Counted from the first letter of the stretch, positions 25,216-36,276 are shown. The stretch: 64,000 bases of DNA from Sipunculus nudus (GCA_026874595.1 CM049315.1:14597664-14661663); one strand, 5' to 3'. A program made the numbers and translations. The notes: generated from the letters alone by a model not told the origin.

Positions 25216-27090
25216 AAGGTTGACATTCTAAGTAGATATAAGGGTAGCAGACCAATCCATAAAGTCTAGGATCTATTTCAAGTTAAGCAATTATACGTGT
25301 CGTTTCTGACAGTACTCAAGTCATGTTCGTCTGTCTGCAAAACTGTGATTTTCTCATATTTTAAGAAAACTGTTAGCGAATTCCGTGTCCAGAAATATAA
25401 ATAATCACATATAAAGTAAACGTACATACCTTCAGGCCGCACGAAGGTTTTTTTTTCATAACAAGTTGCTCTAATTTCACTCACCTGGTAAACATAAACA
25501 AAACCGCGTGGAAAGGTATACAAGACTGCTCTGAACGTACAAGCAGCGCATGCAAGGCCATCTTACGTCTTATGCAGATTAATGGGTCACGTACCAGTCT
25601 ATACAAATATAACTAAGAAGGCGTTTTTTTCCTGCATGAATTTTCATGTACATGTGCTTATATTTTACAAAAATCACCATGTGGACTCGTCTTGGCTACT
25701 CTAAGAGTGGCAACTCGACGTGACGATTGCTTTTCCTCATAAAAAGTTATCATGTTGGAAACTGATGACTTTTCTGACACCAACTGACTCAGTAATTATG
25801 TAATTAAGTAACGAGTAAGACATGTCTTTGCAATGTTTTAATTTGACAGTTTTGCGAAGTGTCGCGGTTATATAGGAATTCAGAAAATGACTGGTGTCAT
25901 GACTCTCATACCCGATCAGTTAATTAAAGTGGCTTTTGCTTTTTTTCCATGGATACAGTTGGTGACATTGTCTCATGAACGTGTTCTAGTTTATCTACTG
26001 TAGGACATGTTCCTAGTACTGCTATTCATCAGCTGAAAAATACAAGATGAGGGTCCTTATTCCATACACTTGGGCTGAACAACTTAATTGAATAAATTTA
26101 TTATAATGAGTACCATTAGTTAGTCTTCAAAGCTATGGAAACGGGCGAAAGAAAATCTGATTCCTTGTATGTTATCATAGTTTCTTCGTATGTGCACATT
26201 TGTCAGATTTCCAAGAATTGAGCAGGTACGCTTGTCAGTTGATCCGATAGGATATTTTGAACATGCGCTTCACGGTAAGTATATTAGTTCCCCGATATGA
26301 GTTTTTTCCTCACGTTCAGCACGCTATTTTATTAATTCTCCTCGCGGGCAGACTGGCCTTGAGAACTTCACAACTAGGGACTCACACAAAAGTCGTTACG
26401 TTTCGCGTCCCATCATTCAGTGCACGTCAAACTGTCTGCAAGGACTTACCCGTGCCTCGATCAACGTGGGGTGGTAAAACAAATTACGGTGAGTGGAAAT
26501 TCAAGGCTCACGAAAGGTTAAAAAAACATGAAACAACATCTTCACTTCAGTTAATTTGCTTACGCTGACGGCTCTTCATCTTTCTTCTGCCAACTAACAT
26601 AATTACAGCAAAATAAGATGCAGGCAAAGTTAATGAGGCCATGATTGACTATAATTAACTATTCACTTCGACCGGAAACTCAGATTTGACTCATGGCGCT
26701 CGCACACGGAAAAATGGTTGATTCTGGCCGCCCTTACATGTAATTATATGTTAATTAGGACTGATCTTTTTTATGCATTATAATCATGTCAAACTATGGG
26801 ATTGAAGACCACTAATCAACAAAGTTTCATATATTCTTTGCGATCCTTTTGTTACATCAGTATTATTTCCCCCTAGTATCCTTCTGAGAACCCATTAACC
26901 CTGGACTTTTAAAGTATAGTTCCCTGGTGTGGGTAGTGAGAAGTAGAAATTCATATCGTTTACAAATCAGAATGTAAAATATTCGAAATTTCATTCTTTA
27001 GTGAAACAATACTTAGAGACTATTAGGGACCCAGGTTCTCGACGCTCAGCTGATTTTGTCTATTAGGACATTTATCTAAGATTTTTTTTT
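25216..27090. other. Non-genic DNA
   Basis: No supported gene. A 103-codon frame at 26257-26568 contains donor-like words (ACGGTAAGTATA at 26273, ACGGTGAGTGG at 26488), but its product has no recognisable features and I leave it uncalled. Confidence 0.35.
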
Positions 27091-27094
27091 TCAG

Positions 27095-28015
27095 AATGAT
27101 GGTCCAGAGACCTTGACCACTGACCAGGTAACCTCAAGATCTAAAGATTTCTTCCACTTTGGGCAAGTAAGCCATGTGTGAGAGATGGAAAGTTAGGTAT
27201 GAAAAGTTAATTTACAGTGCATCTACAATCAGTTTAAAGATGTGGCTTCTGTGGCCTTTACCCCTGACCTCTGGAACCTAAAAATCAAAATGTTTCTTAC
27301 TGAAGTGGTGGGTCATTAATTAATCAGGTTTGAAGCAAATCTGTCTATCCAAAGCACAATAATCATTCATTAACTAATATTTGAATTGACGGTCCCTGTG
27401 ACCTTGACTTTTGACCATATGACCCCAAATCGAAAAGAATTTTCCCCTATTTGCAGGTGAGTATAGTATCTTGAAGATGGAAGGTTTGTGATGAAAAGAT
27501 TGGCTTGAAATACATACACATTCCTTTTTAAAGAAAAAGGTCCTGTGACCTTGACCTTTGGAATGACCGCAAAATCGACAAGAGTTCGTACTTTAGTTGT
27601 GAGCCATAAATAAGTCAAATTTGAAACCAATATGTCAAACCAAACTGGAGTTTTCATCAGGAAACTAATTTGTAAACAGATGGCCCCTGTGACCTTGACC
27701 ATGACCTTGTGACACCAAATTCTTTTATGCTCTCCCCATACTGGCAAGTCAGCTAAATTTGCAAGATGTAAGGTTTGGGATGATAATCTTGGCTTAACAT
27801 GCAGCCGTGATATTTTTTTAAGTAAGTGAGTCTTGTGACCTTGACCTTTGACTTCATGGCAAAAAAAATTACATATTCTTTCTTTAGTGGTGGTCCATAT
27901 GTAAATCATGTTTGAAATCCATATGTCAATCCATCCTGGAGTTATCACCTGGAAACAAATTTGGGTTGATGGACAGATGGACAGACAGACGGGGTGATTA
28001 CTATAGGGCATCCAC
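27095..28015 (+). repeat. Tandem repeat, ~290-bp unit x 3, bivalve TGACCTTGACC family
   Basis: Each unit has two half-units of about 145 bp that open with 'TGTGACCTTGACCTTTGACC'-like wording, followed by 'AAATCGA..AGAATT' or 'GGTTTGAAACC..ATGTC' segments. Exact TGACCTTGA words lie at 27399, 27546, 27690 and 27836. The array ends with a GACAGATGGACAGACAGACG tail. This style of repeat is widespread in bivalve genomes. The 220-codon frame on the minus strand across it is a by-product of the repeat's low stop density, not a gene. Confidence 0.8.
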
Positions 28016-28505
28016 TTGTGATCAATAAACACACCAGGTTTCGGGACTCAGATAGAATCGCAACTGAGAAACTGCAATGATTGTTGTCACTTTATAATAA
28101 AAAAATAGAAAAATATTCGTAATAATACGAAAAACATACAGGTGATGCCTCCACTTTTCGGGAACTGACAGAACTGGTCATGGTCTATATTCGAGGCAAG
28201 ATTCATGACAATCCATGCATTAATTATCAAGATATTGGAGGTTTTGTATAATATTTTTTTATTATTCTGGGGGTTATTTACAAGCCCCATAGCTCGGAGG
28301 ATATAGGGCACAGTGACCTAATGTCGGGTTTCCAAGGGGATTTTTTATACACCTCCTTTGATGTACCCTTAAATGTTTCTAGGACCAGCAGTTACGGTTT
28401 GTACCCTGCTAACGGCCGGCCAGACGGCCGGACACCCCGACGGACGACGGACAAAGCGCCATTCCTATACATCAGTTGACTTAAGTCAGCTAAGCTACTA
28501 AAACT
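28016..28505. other. Non-genic DNA with repeat debris
   Basis: It includes a 'CTAACGGCCGGCCAGACGG' plus 'GACGGACGACGGACAAAGCG' tail (about 28408-28460), wording shared with other dispersed bivalve repeats (compare 17.14 kb and 10.81 kb). No gene. Confidence 0.45.
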
Positions 28506-28700
28506 GTCGGCCACTTAGGTCAGAAAGACCTATTAAGGTCACATATTTAAAACAGAAAATGTACCATGGGTGTAAAACTTGTGTCAACTTTGGTTAGAAA
28601 TGCCAATTAAGTCCACCAATTTAATACACAAAATGTGTCATGATCGTTAACCAGGTGTCCGCTTAGGTCACAAAGACCAATTAAGGTCATGACTCAGTTC
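28506..28700 (+). repeat. Tandem repeat, ~75-bp unit x 3
   Basis: Units start at about 28506, 28581 and 28655. Each carries a 'TTAGGTCANAAAGACCNATTAAGGTCA' theme that is itself an inverted GGTC/GACC repeat. Divergence between units is moderate. Confidence 0.8.
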
Positions 28701-28960
28701 TGGAAATATTTATTTTATTAAAAACCGATCCCCTGTCATTGTGTATATACTATTAACGTTGTAAGACATCTTTGATCAAACAATTTGTATGATCATATCA
28801 GTTATGTTCTCCACTCATATCTACATCATTTTTATTTTATTTTTGTAATCACTGAAATTTTGTGTGTACTCAAACCTTTGACTACATCAGAGTGCAAAGT
28901 TAACAAACCCCCGAATAGTGTTCGCTTATGCTTTTAAACTAATAATATGAATATTGATAC

Positions 28961-29116
28961 TGTTACGGGGTGACATAAAAGCGGACCGAACTGTCACGCT
29001 GGTGAAGCTTGCTTTGCTAGCGAAGCGGGTGGTACGCCGGACTTGTGCGCCACCCATATGAGTTCGAATCCGGGATCGGCCCAATGTTTCTCCCTGATCA
29101 ATTTGTCTTCGTAACA
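28961..29116 (+). repeat. TRIM LTR copy 1
   Basis: A 156-bp LTR with TGTTAC...GTAACA ends. It contains a tRNA-like promoter: A-box-like TAGCGAAGCGG at 29018-29028 (fits TRGCNNAGNGG exactly) and B-box-like AGTTCGAATCC at 29061-29071 (one mismatch to GGTTCGANTCC), 32 nt apart. The A-box zone can form a D-arm (GCG...CGC around a GGTGG loop). The anticodon and T stems are not well preserved. Confidence 0.8.
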
Positions 29117-29119
29117 AAA

Positions 29120-29137
29120 TGGGGGCTCGTCCGGGAT
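29120..29137 (+). other. tRNA-Pro primer binding site, TRIM unit 1
   Basis: TGGGGGCTCGTCCGGGAT, an 18-nt exact complement of the tRNA-Pro 3' end including the CCA. It lies 3 nt inside the LTR edge. Confidence 0.85.
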
Positions 29138-29235
29138 GACGGTAAACTTGGTGGCCAAGGGAATAAGCTCACCAAAGTGTGCTTCCTGTGATAATTAGTC
29201 TTGGTCTGATAGCAGAACGCTCTTAAGAGGGGGTG

Positions 29236-29391
29236 TGTTACGGGGTGACATAAAAGCGGAGCGAACTCTCTCGCTAGTGAAGCTTGCTTTTCTAGCGACG
29301 CGGTTGGTTCGCCGGACTTGTGCGCAACCCACATGAGTTCAAATCCGGGATCGGCCCAATGTTTCTCCCTGAGCAATTTGTCTTCGTATCA
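29236..29391 (+). repeat. TRIM LTR copy 2
   Basis: The same 156-bp unit. Its right end is GTATCA instead of GTAACA. The A box is TAGCGACGCGG and the B box is AGTTCAAATCC, so the promoter is weaker than in copy 1. The D-arm GCG...CGC pairing is kept with a GGTTGG loop. A second primer site follows at 29395-29412. Confidence 0.8.
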
Positions 29392-29394
29392 AAA

Positions 29395-29412
29395 TGGGGG
29401 CTCGTCCGGGAT
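29395..29412 (+). other. tRNA-Pro primer binding site, TRIM unit 2
   Basis: The same 18-nt tRNA-Pro complement as unit 1, also 3 nt inside the LTR edge, with no substitutions. Confidence 0.85.
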
Positions 29413-29510
29413 GACGGTTCACTTTGTGGCCCAGGGAATAAGCTCACCAAAGTGTGCATCCTGTGATAATTAGTCTTGGTCTTATAGCAGAACCCTCTTA
29501 AGAGGGGGTG

Positions 29511-29592
29511 TGATACGCGGTGACATAAAAGCGGACCGAACTCTCTCGCTAGTGAAGCTTGCTTTGCTAGCGACGCGGTTGGTTCGCCGGAC
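29511..29592 (+). repeat. TRIM LTR copy 3, truncated
   Basis: The first 82 bp of the LTR, starting TGATACGCGG. Sequence identity stops after the A-box/D-arm segment (GCCGGAC), and unrelated DNA follows. Confidence 0.8.
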
Positions 29593-30117
29593 CATGCCAA
29601 ACATGGTTAGACTGAACCTTTTCCAAATTATAACATTTGGTAGCTTATGATAGGGGTAATATCATGATTTTGTTGATTTTCTGCCTGAATGGGGGTCATC
29701 AGTTATCTAAAAATCACATTTTAATAGCAAATAAACAGTAATTACTTGCACAACGGAGCTGTGGCTTTGCGAGAATAGAAGATGTATCGCAATTTAATGC
29801 TTGGATTTAGATTCTCATTATTATCTGTTGTATTCTTTTCTAAGTTTTATTTCAATTCAGAGGTCAGGGAATTGATAGTGTTACGATTCTTGTCACAACC
29901 ATCGATAATTATTTAATTTTGGTCAGAAAATCGTAATCCAGAAAAACGCTTGATAACTGTATTGACATGCAGATCCCCATTGATATCACGTCATTTTCTT
30001 TGTTAATTTAGCAACAAAATAGAAAAACAGGAATTGGATGTGTAAAATCCAACAGTTCAATCTGGGAGCATATAGGGCTTAAATGGGTCTGTAGATGGTT
30101 TTTTATTGGATTTTCAG
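29593..30117. other. Non-genic DNA
   Basis: Nothing recognised until a polypyrimidine/TTTTCAG acceptor-like word at 30111-30117. Confidence 0.35.
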
Positions 30118-30327
30118 ACAGGTTGGCACCGCTTAAGTGTTCCCCACATCTCCTCCCAACAGATACCAAAGGACAGGCTGAAAGCAGTAACCTTTGAAAG
30201 TGTAAAACGAAGAGTTGTTCAGACGCTTTTAGAGGAAATTAAAGTACAGACTTCTTTCACTGGCCAGAATTTCCAGAGGAGGCTCAGACATTTAAAAGAC
30301 GAGAGTGCATCTTCTTGTGGGAATTAA
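30118..30327 (+). CDS. Candidate terminal coding exon, unidentified protein
   Basis: A good 3' splice acceptor (TTTTTTATTGGATTTTCAG) opens a 69-codon stretch ending in TAA. A second acceptor (CACATCTCCTCCCAACAG) lies in frame at 30162, offering a shorter alternative exon. The product is hydrophilic and basic: it contains IPKDRLKAVTFESVKRRVVQ, then a LLEEIKV helix-like segment and QRRLRHLKDE, and ends SSCGN. Its amino-acid mix is balanced and unlike the Phe/Ile/Tyr-rich random frames elsewhere. I recognise no family, and the upstream exons are not identified. A possible AATAAA lies about 600 bp downstream (near 30922). It may be real, but it rests only on splice-site and composition arguments. 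Confidence 0.4.
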   Translation, partial: TGWHRLSVPHISSQQIPKDRLKAVTFESVKRRVVQTLLEEIKVQTSFTGQNFQRRLRHLKDESASSCGN

Positions 30328-31620
30328 TTAAGGAGGTGTGACTGCATGTGCGCGAGCGTTGCAGGTGTGAGATTCCTTATCTAGCGCAGGTGTGCAAATA
30401 GCATAAAAGTATTCAAAGTTTTTGTTTCGCAGCGAGTAGGTCCTTTTTCCTCAGACCTTTTTTCAGCATGTCTGCGTGCTGAAATGTTTGTTTGATAAAA
30501 AAACTCCTGCATGGTTTGATCTTCTGACGAGCAGCAACTGCGGCAAAAGGTTTTGGGTCACACCAGCTGTTTTCTTGGCAATTCCTAATGGGATTAAATA
30601 ACATTAGTTTTTTTCCATTGTAACATATATTTTTCACACTTATTTTATGTCACGTTATGCTATCCGCCAGTCTACGCTAAATTTAACATATTCTTCCAAT
30701 GCCTTCGTGTGATATTTAAGTAAAGGACACCTGCATAATACACCTTAGCACTCTTGGTGTTCATTCTTGCTACGCTTGTTAAAAGTATCTGCTCTGTTTT
30801 CCCGACGATATTTATATTTGCAACAGCAGTATTATGGCAATGAAAGGAGAAACAAGGACTTTGTCCGTGAAACTGCCATGCACCCTAGACATGAAAACAT
30901 GACTCGCATGCCTCTTTTTTAAATAAACTGATGCGGCCTATAGGAGTCTTGACACCAAGGGTGGAATAAAAAATATTGAGGTATTAGTATTTAAAAAAAC
31001 ATTAAAAGTCATGATTTCTTGTACTACGATTATACTAAACATATACTAAAATACCGAGTCTCCTGGTGCCAAAAACTTCCTGTCTTTGCCTCTGCATCAG
31101 AATTCGTGATAAATTGATTGTCAGTTTTAACCACTGCCATGCATGGCGCTTCATATTTTGTTTTAAATAGAAGCATGCGTTTCTATGTATTTATGAAGAA
31201 AAAACACGCCCAGCCCTTATATGTCAGATTCGTAGTTATAATAATATAGACCCGTAATTATTAGATCCTTCGTTAAGTCTCGTATACCGAACAATTCGTA
31301 TCAAAAGGCCTTTGTTATAAATCATCAAAGGCGTGAATATATGTAAGTTAACTTTGATAATGGTATGGTTATGGATTCAGGATCTTGATTTTTTTCTTTA
31401 AAATTGTTAAGACTAATTCGAAAAGCAGATGCTCATTACACAGGACAGTCAGAAATAGCGCGTACTTCTGCTTAACCTGAAATTGACCACAGCCCTATGG
31501 GTAGGTCTACCACTCAAAAGCTATTAATATCAACGTTTGGGTGGCATATACCCTCTGAACACAGCGCGTGACCTACTAGAGACCTTCCACGCACACGCTG
31601 TAAGAAATAAAATGATTCTT
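30328..31620. other. Non-genic DNA / possible 3' UTR
   Basis: If the exon at 30118-30327 is real, its 3' UTR would begin here. A 74-codon minus-strand frame at 30413-30637 has a balanced basic composition (KPFAAVAARQKIK, then MLKKGLRKKDLLAAKQ) but no acceptor or known motif. I do not call it. Confidence 0.3.
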
Positions 31621-31625
31621 CAGGT

Positions 31626-31640
31626 TTGGCAAGCTGCCAA
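31626..31640. promoter_or_regulatory. Perfect palindromic NFI-type site
   Basis: TTGGC-AAGCT-GCCAA matches the NFI consensus TTGGC(N5)GCCAA exactly, and the palindrome extends to GTTTGGCA...TGCCAAAC. It is a sequence match only. Confidence 0.4.
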
Positions 31641-31834
31641 ACACCCATCAAACTGTCGCTGGGTAAGACCAATCTGATTGGCTCAGCGAGTAAATAATGC
31701 CCATGCGGAGGACATTTGGGATAATTAGGTGACCTCAGGCCAAACCAGCAATTTAGTATAGAGACTGTCCTGAAAGGTTTCTGTATACTCCAACAGGGTA
31801 TTTAAATATTACGCAGAAGAGAATACCACAGATA

Positions 31835-31853
31835 CAGCACCGCCTGGTGGCCA
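31835..31853 (-). promoter_or_regulatory. CTCF-like motif
   Basis: Read on the minus strand, TGGCCACCAGGCGGTGCTG differs from the classical CTCF core (TGGCCACCAGGGGGCGCTA) at three positions. CTCF is conserved across bilaterians, so an insulator or loop anchor is plausible. It lies about 195 bp from the NFI-type palindrome. Confidence 0.4.
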
Positions 31854-31859
31854 AACCGG

Positions 31860-32445
31860 ACGGACAATCACGGTTACAGTGGAGCGAATAGTTGAGCATA
31901 GCGTAACCGCTGCTAATGGAGCGTAGGTTGGAGACTTGCCCTACCTGCGTCCTCTTTCTAACCCCCAGCATTTTTTTAAGGTAAAAGCTGTTAATTGCTT
32001 AAAATACATTTAATTTTTTTCTTGTACACATGAAACTGAAGGCCAAAGTCCCTTCCATAGAAGAGGATTGCTAATCTTCATTGTAACAATTATTTCAATT
32101 ATTATGCTAAATATCTAATACAACTGACCACACGCATCCATTTACAAAACACAGAGAAGATAGGTTCAATAATTGATCAATATTATCGTGCCTTGGTCTT
32201 GGTCTTGTAAGCTATGGGTATTGGACTCGGTCTCGAAGCGAAATTGTCTCCGGCTCGTGACTGGTCTCAACTTGAGCCCCAACAGAAATCCAGATTTCAT
32301 AAAGTTTGCACCATATAATACATGCATGGTTTTCGCTGTATCGTTACTTTCCTCTATATATCCACATTCTTTTTTTTTAATCTATTAAACTGGTAGCACT
32401 GTAACAATAATTTCTAACGCTGGGTTCTAACATATTTTGTGATAC

Positions 32446-32495
<50 letters not shown>

Positions 32496-32657
32496 AAAAG
32501 GAAGCGGAACATGTACTGGCCAGCTATATAACAATTCCCCTCAATTCACTATTTAATTTGTTTTATTATTGTTAAAATATTAATATTTACTGGAAATTCT
32601 CATTTATTGATTATTCTTGAATTTCTGCACTATTACTTAACTGCTGACTCATCGTCC
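31860..32657. repeat. Non-genic DNA with (TC)n at 32448-32493
   Basis: A pure TC dinucleotide tract of about 46 bp lies in AT-rich DNA with no gene. Confidence 0.8.
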
Positions 32658-33687
32658 TTACCATTTATTTATAATACCTTATCACTTCTATCAGCATTAA
32701 CAATATCACTTTCGGTTAAATCTTCACGTAGCAACTTATATTTATCACATCAGAACAGAGTCTGATTTAATTTATTACGTGGTCTTGGTCACAACCAAAG
32801 TTTGAAACATTGCGACATTTAATACACCAGGAAATATATGGTATTACCGCATCTGCACCACACCAGTCTCCTGAGATTTTAAAAGAAAATTAAAAACTAA
32901 AGTTTCTTCATTTACATGCCACCATTACGCGTCTTTACATTCGGCGAGGAATAATATGCTCCTTGAGAAGCGTGACCGACCGATTGCGATTTATTTATTT
33001 ACTCAAATCGGGAGAAAGCCATTGTGGAACGATATGACACATTTGGAGAATGCTCTAACACAAAGCCATTCCAAATGATCATGGGAATGAACAACGATCG
33101 AAATGACACAATAATGCTACAACTGGTAGCGCCGTGACCCCTGGTGGAGATAACAAAGATCACTTTTACGCCTGCAATTTTAGTAAAAAAAAAAGGATTT
33201 TTCAATTTTCAAATATGAAATTTTTGTATTTAATTTACACATCTTCAGAGAAAAGATTCTATTCCGTTTATACATAATTTAATGTGGGAAAAATCTTTTT
33301 CTCTGGTAATGTTTAACGCCTGTTTTCGAACCTACGGTTTGTTTTTAAAGGATGAATGTTTACAGGCTTTGGTACCTAAGAAAAAATCAGGTGTATTAGG
33401 AAGACAACGCAACAAAAGCAACTCTCGTTTTCTACTTATAGAGGGACCGGCACTGTTCGGATTTTACCGGCCCTCCATGAAAACTGACTGTAAATTATTC
33501 TGGAATAAATATCTAAAATTTTATGGTTATAAATTTACGATTACCAATGGCTCTGACAGGAAGGACATAGTAAAACAAGGAAAATGGTTCCCGACAGTTA
33601 AAGACCAAACACGGTTATTTTCCAGGGCGCAGCCACAGCGGATTTGCGTGACACCGATTGACTGGAAGCAGCGTCAGTTATAATACA
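32658..33687 (+). repeat. 1.03-kb tandem duplication, copy 1
   Basis: It starts TTACCATTTATTTA and ends GCGTCAGTTATAATACA, and is repeated almost unchanged at 33697-34724 after a 9-bp AT spacer. It contains a GGTAGCGCCGTGACCCCTGG phrase and an AATTTACACATCTTCAGAG phrase. Low divergence between copies indicates a recent duplication. No LTR, TIR or target duplication is seen at its edges. Confidence 0.95.
33282..33683 (+). CDS. 133-codon frame in duplication copy 1, doubtful
   Basis: An ATG-initiated frame ending in TAA encodes a basic, Trp- and Cys-containing protein (start MWEKSFSLVMFNACF, end IDWKQRQL). In the second copy the same region is split into two 68-codon frames by a one-base length change near 34420 (CCTAAGAAAAAATC versus CCTAAGATAAACATC). 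The other differences I compared inside the frame are two synonymous and one Lys-to-Gln. I recognise no domain or signal peptide. It could be a short gene, an exon of a decayed element, or chance in a repeat. Confidence 0.15.
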   Translation: MWEKSFSLVMFNACFRTYGLFLKDECLQALVPKKKSGVLGRQRNKSNSRFLLIEGPALFGFYRPSMKTDCKLFWNKYLKFYGYKFTITNGSDRKDIVKQGKWFPTVKDQTRLFSRAQPQRICVTPIDWKQRQL

Positions 33688-33696
33688 ATAATAAAA

Positions 33697-34724
33697 TTAC
33701 CATTTATTTATTATACCTTATCACTTCTATCAGCATTAACAATATCACTTTCGGTTAAATCTTCACGTAGCACTTATATTTATCACATCAGAATAGAGTC
33801 TGATTTAATTTATAACGTGGTCTTGGTCACAACCAAAGTTTGAAACATTGCGACATTTAATACACCAGGGAATATATGGTATTACCTCATCTGCACCACA
33901 CCATTCTCCTGAGATTTTAAAAGAAAATTAAAAACTAAAGTTTCTTCATTTACATGCCACCATTACGCGTCTTTACATTCGGCGAGGAATAATATGCTCC
34001 TTGAGAAGCGTGACCGACCGATTGCGATTTATTTATTTACTCAAATCGGGAGAAAGCCATTGTGAAACGATATGATACATTTGGAGAATGTTCTAACACA
34101 AAGCCATTCCAAATGATCATGGGAATGAACAACGATCGAAATGACGCAATAATGCTACAACTGGTAGCGCCGTGACCCCTGGTGGAGATAACAAAGATCA
34201 CTTTTACGCCTGCAATTTTAGTAAAAAAAAGGATTTTTCAATTTTCAAATATGAAATTTTTGTATTTAATTTACACATCTTCAGAGAAAAGATTCTATTC
34301 CGTTTATACATAATTTAATGTGGGAAAAATCTTTTTCTCTAGTAATGTTTAACGCCTGTTTTCGAACCTACGGTTTGTTTTTAAAGGATGAATGTTTACA
34401 GGCTTTGGTACCTAAGATAAACATCAGGTGTATTAGGAAGACAGCGCAACAAAAGCAACTCTCGTTTTCTACTTATAGAGGGACCGGCACTGTTCGGATT
34501 TTACCGGCCCTCCATGAAAACTGACTGTAAATTATTCTGGAATAAATATCTAAAATTTTATGGTTATAAATTTACGATTACCAATGGCTCTGACAGGAAG
34601 GACATAGTAAAACAAGGAAAATGGTTCCCGACAGTTCAAGACCAAACACGGTTATTTTCCAGGGCGCAGCCACAGCGGATTTGCGTGACACCGATTGACT
34701 GGAAGCAGCGTCAGTTATAATACA
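33697..34724 (+). repeat. 1.03-kb tandem duplication, copy 2
   Basis: The second copy runs head-to-tail at an offset of about 1038 bp. It differs from copy 1 by scattered substitutions and a few short indels, including the frame-breaking change near 34420. Confidence 0.95.
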
Positions 34725-36245
34725 GGTACAGACAAATTTCCTGGTCCTCCCATTTACTCACATATGTATTTTAGACGTACAACTGACGAACTAATTTAGG
34801 CACATAGTTCGACACCTACTTTGAATTGACAGTCAATGTAAAGTATGAAATATAATTAGTTGTACACTTTTTTGTTTCATAGAACTGAGAGAATTTAACG
34901 AAAATATCAATGATATCAGAAAATACTTACGACTAAATTAAACGTATTACGTTCGATTATTATGTACTACTAAATGTCTATATAACCGCATATTGAATGA
35001 GTGATCCCTATTGGGACAGGTTTTATAAAAATGTATTAATTGTTTCATTATGAGATTAATCAGCAATTGTTTCGTAACTGTCTTTGTTAAACTATAAAGG
35101 GTTATGATAACGAGAACCTGTTAACGTATTTCTAATTATGGGCCCTACGCCTGCCGATGCTTCAACTGAAAATGGGACATTAAAGCGATTTCCTTTTAAA
35201 TGTAATAATGTTTTCTTGTTTACATCAAATCACAATTACGATTACCCATTGTTAAACCTAATAAAATTAAATTTACGGGTCATCCGAACAGATTCCCTAA
35301 TCAATGACTTGTAAGTTTTGCATTATAATTAAACACATTCAACATCGGAAAGAGCCTGATAAACCCGCATTTGAACACAGAGGGAAGGTGATTAACTCTA
35401 AAGGAAAGCAGCGCTGGGCAGTAGCGGAGTTAAGAGTGGGCGCTCACTCCCCTGTCGTTCGACCTTAATTTCAGGAAAATGGAATAATATACGCCGATAT
35501 ATGCGTGTTCAGTCCCTCAACTTCTGCATGCGAGAGTTATGCAAGCCATGTGTTAGCACGCCCGGCGTACTTGTTTACCTGTGCCCGGGTACTGCACCGC
35601 CCCTTTTCTGAGATCCCGTATCCGCCTCTTCTTTAAAGCAGTTTGTAACATACGAATAGACACATGCCAGTAATCGAAAGTAGTGTGTATAGCCTGGTGT
35701 TAACATTACAAGATCTGCTATAGTCAAAGGGGTTGATACACAGAAAAGTCAGTGAATTTTTATTCTATCTGTGCATAATTGAGCATTTTTTTTTTTATCA
35801 GAAATGACCTTTGGTACTCTTAACCCCTGGATAGATCTAAGCCATATCAAGGATTCTAATCACAAATTGATTTTTTTGCTACATTTAAATTGTGTTTTAC
35901 GCTTCATCAACTTACCGGTCAGCTCCAGAACAAAGGGCGCCCTAATATTAATGAATAAACTTGACACTAGCTAGGCCGAAATAATGATATTGTGTCAACT
36001 AACAATGATAAAGAATCACTTACATAAAAACATATTGTTGTGAGCTAGATTGTTTTTCAAAATTAATGGGATGTTTCGTGGGTGTCAACTGAATCCGCAA
36101 CAAGTTTTCAGAAAGGGCCATTCTTCGATATGATGCAGTGTGTCATAAATAAGATTTGTATCTTTGTCCGATTTGCTTTTTATCTGCATATATACCGCAC
36201 TGAGTGCAAAGTGTGAGGGTGCGTTTGTGTGTGTGTGTTGTGTGT

Positions 36246-36276
<31 letters not shown>

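Larger units (their letters stand above)
28961..29592 (+). mobile_element. Miniature LTR retrotransposon (TRIM-like), tandem, tRNA-Pro primed
   Basis: The layout is LTR - primer site - 119 bp - polypurine tract - LTR - primer site - 119 bp - polypurine tract - truncated LTR, with an exact 275-bp period (28961, 29236, 29511). The LTR is 156 bp, begins TGTTACGGGG and ends CGTAACA. Four bases after each complete LTR is TGGGGGCTCGTCCGGGAT, the exact complement of a tRNA-Pro 3' end. Each internal segment ends in AAGAGGGGGTG just before the next LTR. The 119-bp interior has no coding capacity, so mobilisation would need enzymes in trans. The head-to-tail 2.3-unit structure suggests unequal crossing-over between LTRs or a multimeric insertion. 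The third LTR breaks off after GCCGGAC, and no target duplication is visible. Units differ by a few percent to about 10 percent. Confidence 0.85.

Noticed and set aside
27370..28032. 220-codon minus-strand frame
   Set aside because: It lies wholly inside the 290-bp tandem repeat and repeats with its period, so it is a repeat artefact.
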